From Desulfotomaculum nigrificans DSM 574 (lineage in GTDB: Bacteria; Bacillota; Desulfotomaculia; Desulfotomaculales; Desulfotomaculaceae), in NCBI RefSeq assembly GCF_000189755.2, contig NZ_KI912183.1:1738257-1802256 (forward strand): a stretch of DNA of 64,000 nucleotides. Reading direction: 5' to 3'. Position 1 is the stretch's first letter. Each line of letters begins with the position of its first letter. The translations under genes and the position numbers were made by a program. Below, one piece after another: positions 62,492 to 64,000 of this stretch. The notes below the pieces were generated by a model that ran no database searches, was not told the DNA's origin, and worked only from the letters and a program-made list of their open reading frames with translations.

Positions 62492-62935
62492 TTACTTCTT
62501 GAAAGCAGGCAGTTCAGGAGTACCGATAGAATAGGGTTCAGTGAACAGAAGCTCGTTGTTCAGATCTTCCTGGTCTACGGTATAACCGCCGGTGGGATCA
62601 GCGCTACCTTCAGGAGTGGTACGGATGGGGAATTTAAACCGCTTCAGTTGGCCGTTACGGAATTTAACGGTCCACATGATGCTGTCAGAACTTCTGAGAG
62701 GTACGCAACTAGCACCCATGGGAACGAAGTCAGCATAGCCACGAACGTCAATAGCTTGTTGCGGGCAAATTTTAACGCAGCAGTAGCACTCCCAGCACTG
62801 GGAAGTATCACGGTTATAGGCTTTCATTCTTTCTTTGTCCAGAACCATTAAGTCATTGGGGCAGATGTACATGCAAGCGGTTTTGTCTTGTCCCTTGCAA
62901 CCATCGCACTTTTCAGCAATTACAAAGCTAGGCAT
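62492..62935 (-). CDS. aprB: Adenylylsulfate (APS) reductase, beta subunit
   Basis: 147 residues. Ferredoxin-like electron carrier with two [4Fe-4S] clusters: CDGCKGQDKTACMYICP and CWECYCCVKICPQ. The C-terminal tail (FPIRTTPEGSADPTGGYTVD and beyond) wraps around AprA in known structures. AGGGAGG before ATG. First gene of the aprBA-qmoAB group and preceded by a long structured leader. Confidence 0.97.
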   Translation of the reverse strand: MPSFVIAEKCDGCKGQDKTACMYICPNDLMVLDKERMKAYNRDTSQCWECYCCVKICPQQAIDVRGYADFVPMGASCVPLRSSDSIMWTVKFRNGQLKRFKFPIRTTPEGSADPTGGYTVDQEDLNNELLFTEPYSIGTPELPAFKK

Positions 62936-63232
62936 TTTTTTACCTCCCTATTTCTAATTTTAAAGACTATTCGTCTTTAACAGGCCTTATTTATTGAGAT
63001 CATTTAGCATAAACCATTTCCCTACCCGCCGGTGTAACGGATTCTCAAAATGATTAGTTCGGAAACCCCGATTTGGTTATTGACTGCATCTTTACTTATT
63101 ACTTGCCGGTAATTTCTTGGGCCTTACCACCTCCTCCAAACAGGTTACTTCACCAGCAGTAAGGGCCTTATTGCCGTTGGTATAGCGGAAACGGAATGTT
63201 TCCCTACACCAACGGATTGAATTTCAAATACC
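62936..63232 (-). promoter_or_regulatory. Structured leader of about 300 nt before aprB
   Basis: Between the predicted start point near 63226 and aprB there is no gene, but several stems. The main one has arms 63174-63192 and 63198-63215 (CCGTTGGTATAGCGGAAAC against a complement with one bulge and one mismatch). Another is TAAAGAC / GTCTTTA at about 62961-62979, near the aprB start. A GGAGGAGGTGGTAAGG stretch around 63121-63136 (minus strand) looks like a ribosome binding site but heads only a 12-codon frame. I recognise no known riboswitch class. The gap 62936-63364 as a whole is 429 bases. Confidence 0.45.
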
Positions 63233-63260
63233 GGTATATATAAAGATGTCAAACTGTCAA
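63233..63260 (-). promoter_or_regulatory. Candidate sigma-A promoter of the apr-qmo operon
   Basis: Minus strand: -35 TTGACA (63255-63260), 16-base spacer, -10 TATACC (63233-63238). A second TTGACA follows eight bases downstream (63247-63252). Confidence 0.5.
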
Positions 63261-63305
63261 TTATCAGACAGATCATTTATGTCGAATACTGTAGGATATT
63301 AGTAT

Positions 63306-63328
63306 AGACTTACTAATGCTATAAGTCT
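63306..63328 (-). terminator. Weak hairpin after sat
   Basis: A 7-bp stem AGACTTA / TAAGTCT with a 9-base loop, 37 bases after the sat stop. The T-run is poor, so sat transcription may continue into aprB. Confidence 0.35.
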
Positions 63329-63364
63329 TACGCAACCCACAAGTCGGCGGAAAACAATTTATAC

Positions 63365-64000
63365 TTATTCTTTAAGACCTTGATAGTATTTGGTGAGGAT
63401 TTCCAGAACTTCCTTACGGCCAAACTCAAGCGGCGGCAGTTCGCCTCTGGAGAACATTTCGCGAACCTTGGTGCCGCTGATGGCAATACGATCTTCTTTG
63501 CCGTGCGGGCAGGTCTTTTCTGTGGCCATACCCATGCACTTCTTGCAGTAGTAAGCTGCGGTAACTTTAATGGGTTGGCAAAGAATTTCGCCGGGCTTGA
63601 ATTGATCAAAGATTTCTTGGGCTTGGTAAGGTGTATAGTAGCTGCCTACACCAGCGTGGTCACGACCAATCAGGATGTGGCTGCAGCCAAAGTTTTGACG
63701 GAAGATAGCGTGGAGAATAGCTTCCTTAGGACCGGCATAGCGCATTTCCATGGGATATACGCGCATTTCAACATACTTGGGATTGAAGTAGTTTTCCAGG
63801 TGAGCTTTGTAAGCTTCGAAGCGAACTTCAGCCGGAATGTCACCCTTCTTCAATTTACCAACGATGGGGTGGATAAACAAGCCATCACAAATTTCCATAC
63901 CGATCTTGCACAGGAACTCATGGGAACGGTGCAGGGGGTTCCTGGTTTGGAATGCAGCAACGGTATTCCAACCCTTAGATTCGAACAGTTCACGGGTTTG
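63365..64000 (-). CDS. sat: Sulfate adenylyltransferase, C-terminal part (gene continues beyond the window)
   Basis: 212 codons are visible from the window edge. ATP sulfurylase activates sulfate to APS, the substrate of AprBA downstream. The nucleotide motif [12 protein letters not shown] is at about 63926-63950; the frame upstream of it is open to base 64000, so the gene is cut by the window and not truncated. [20 protein letters not shown] and a Cys-rich insert ([18 protein letters not shown]), which binds zinc in related enzymes, are present. The protein ends in a standard way without an APS kinase domain. Confidence 0.96.
   Translation of the reverse strand, partial: QTRELFESKGWNTVAAFQTRNPLHRSHEFLCKIGMEICDGLFIHPIVGKLKKGDIPAEVRFEAYKAHLENYFNPKYVEMRVYPMEMRYAGPKEAILHAIFRQNFGCSHILIGRDHAGVGSYYTPYQAQEIFDQFKPGEILCQPIKVTAAYYCKKCMGMATEKTCPHGKEDRIAISGTKVREMFSRGELPPLEFGRKEVLEILTKYYQGLKE

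Noticed and set aside
63121-63136. Leader peptide gene behind GGAGGAGGTGG in the apr leader
   Set aside because: The frame has only 12 codons without regulatory codon runs; too weak to call a gene.

Overview
The window reads as chromosome of a spore-forming, Gram-positive, sulfate-reducing bacterium of the Desulfotomaculum/Desulforamulus type (Peptococcaceae, Firmicutes). Three things in the sequence support this. It carries the dissimilatory sulfate-activation genes sat-aprBA-qmoAB. It carries the endospore genes spoIIGA, sigE, sigG, spoVD and splB. It carries a full Firmicutes-type division and cell-wall (dcw) cluster whose MurE has the DNPR signature of meso-diaminopimelate ligases. No tRNA, rRNA, CRISPR array, intact insertion sequence or prophage was seen.

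Layout. 1-2.4 kb: the end of a Crp/Fnr regulator and a small opposite-strand redox operon (DUF1858 protein, CopD-like membrane protein, short siroheme-domain ferredoxin) with a perfect TGTGA-N6-TCACA site in front. 2.4-5.5 kb: nrdR-nrdD-nrdG, the anaerobic ribonucleotide reductase unit. 5.6-10.3 kb: a lipoprotein, spore photoproduct lyase, and a lactate oxidation pair (lutC and a lutB-lutA fusion). 10.5-13.6 kb: ylmC-like gene, sigG, sigE, spoIIGA. 13.8-35.2 kb: a nearly unbroken minus-strand dcw cluster, in transcription order mraZ-rsmH-ftsL-spoVD-murE-murF-mraY-murD-ftsW-murG-murC-murB-murA-ftsQ-two DUF881 genes-sbp-ftsA-ftsZ, followed by a 49-codon gene and a DUF2007 gene.

35.3-40.2 kb: PHP phosphatase, a quinate-dehydrogenase-like protein, a patatin-like lipase, a small protein and an ACT-PAS-sigma54 activator. 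40.2-47 kb: an iron island in which two feoAB operons, each with its own sigma-A promoter and Fur boxes, converge on fur and a D,D-carboxypeptidase; the first also encodes a 57-residue, ten-cysteine peptide. 47-56.3 kb: envelope, spore and signalling genes (GH18 hydrolase, YuiD-like, MFS, two polysaccharide deacetylases, nickel lactate racemase, HtrA, HD-GYP). 56.6-64 kb: a 53-residue protein gene, then qmoB, qmoA, aprA, aprB and the C-terminal part of sat, all on the minus strand.

How it fits together. LarA and the Lut proteins would feed electrons from both lactate isomers toward sulfate reduction. Sat makes APS, AprBA reduces it, and QmoAB passes electrons to AprBA. The usual membrane or HdrBC partner is not next to qmoAB. 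The most unusual points are an FtsA that lacks its 1C (SHS2) subdomain, a structured leader of about 300 nt before aprB, a sigma-F promoter plus long inverted repeat in the sigG leader, a clostridial-type spore photoproduct lyase, the paired feo operons with their Cys-rich peptide, and several unexplained palindromes. Many genes use a TTG or GTG start about three codons inside a GTG that is really part of the Shine-Dalgarno sequence, so several starts given here are shorter than the longest open frame.
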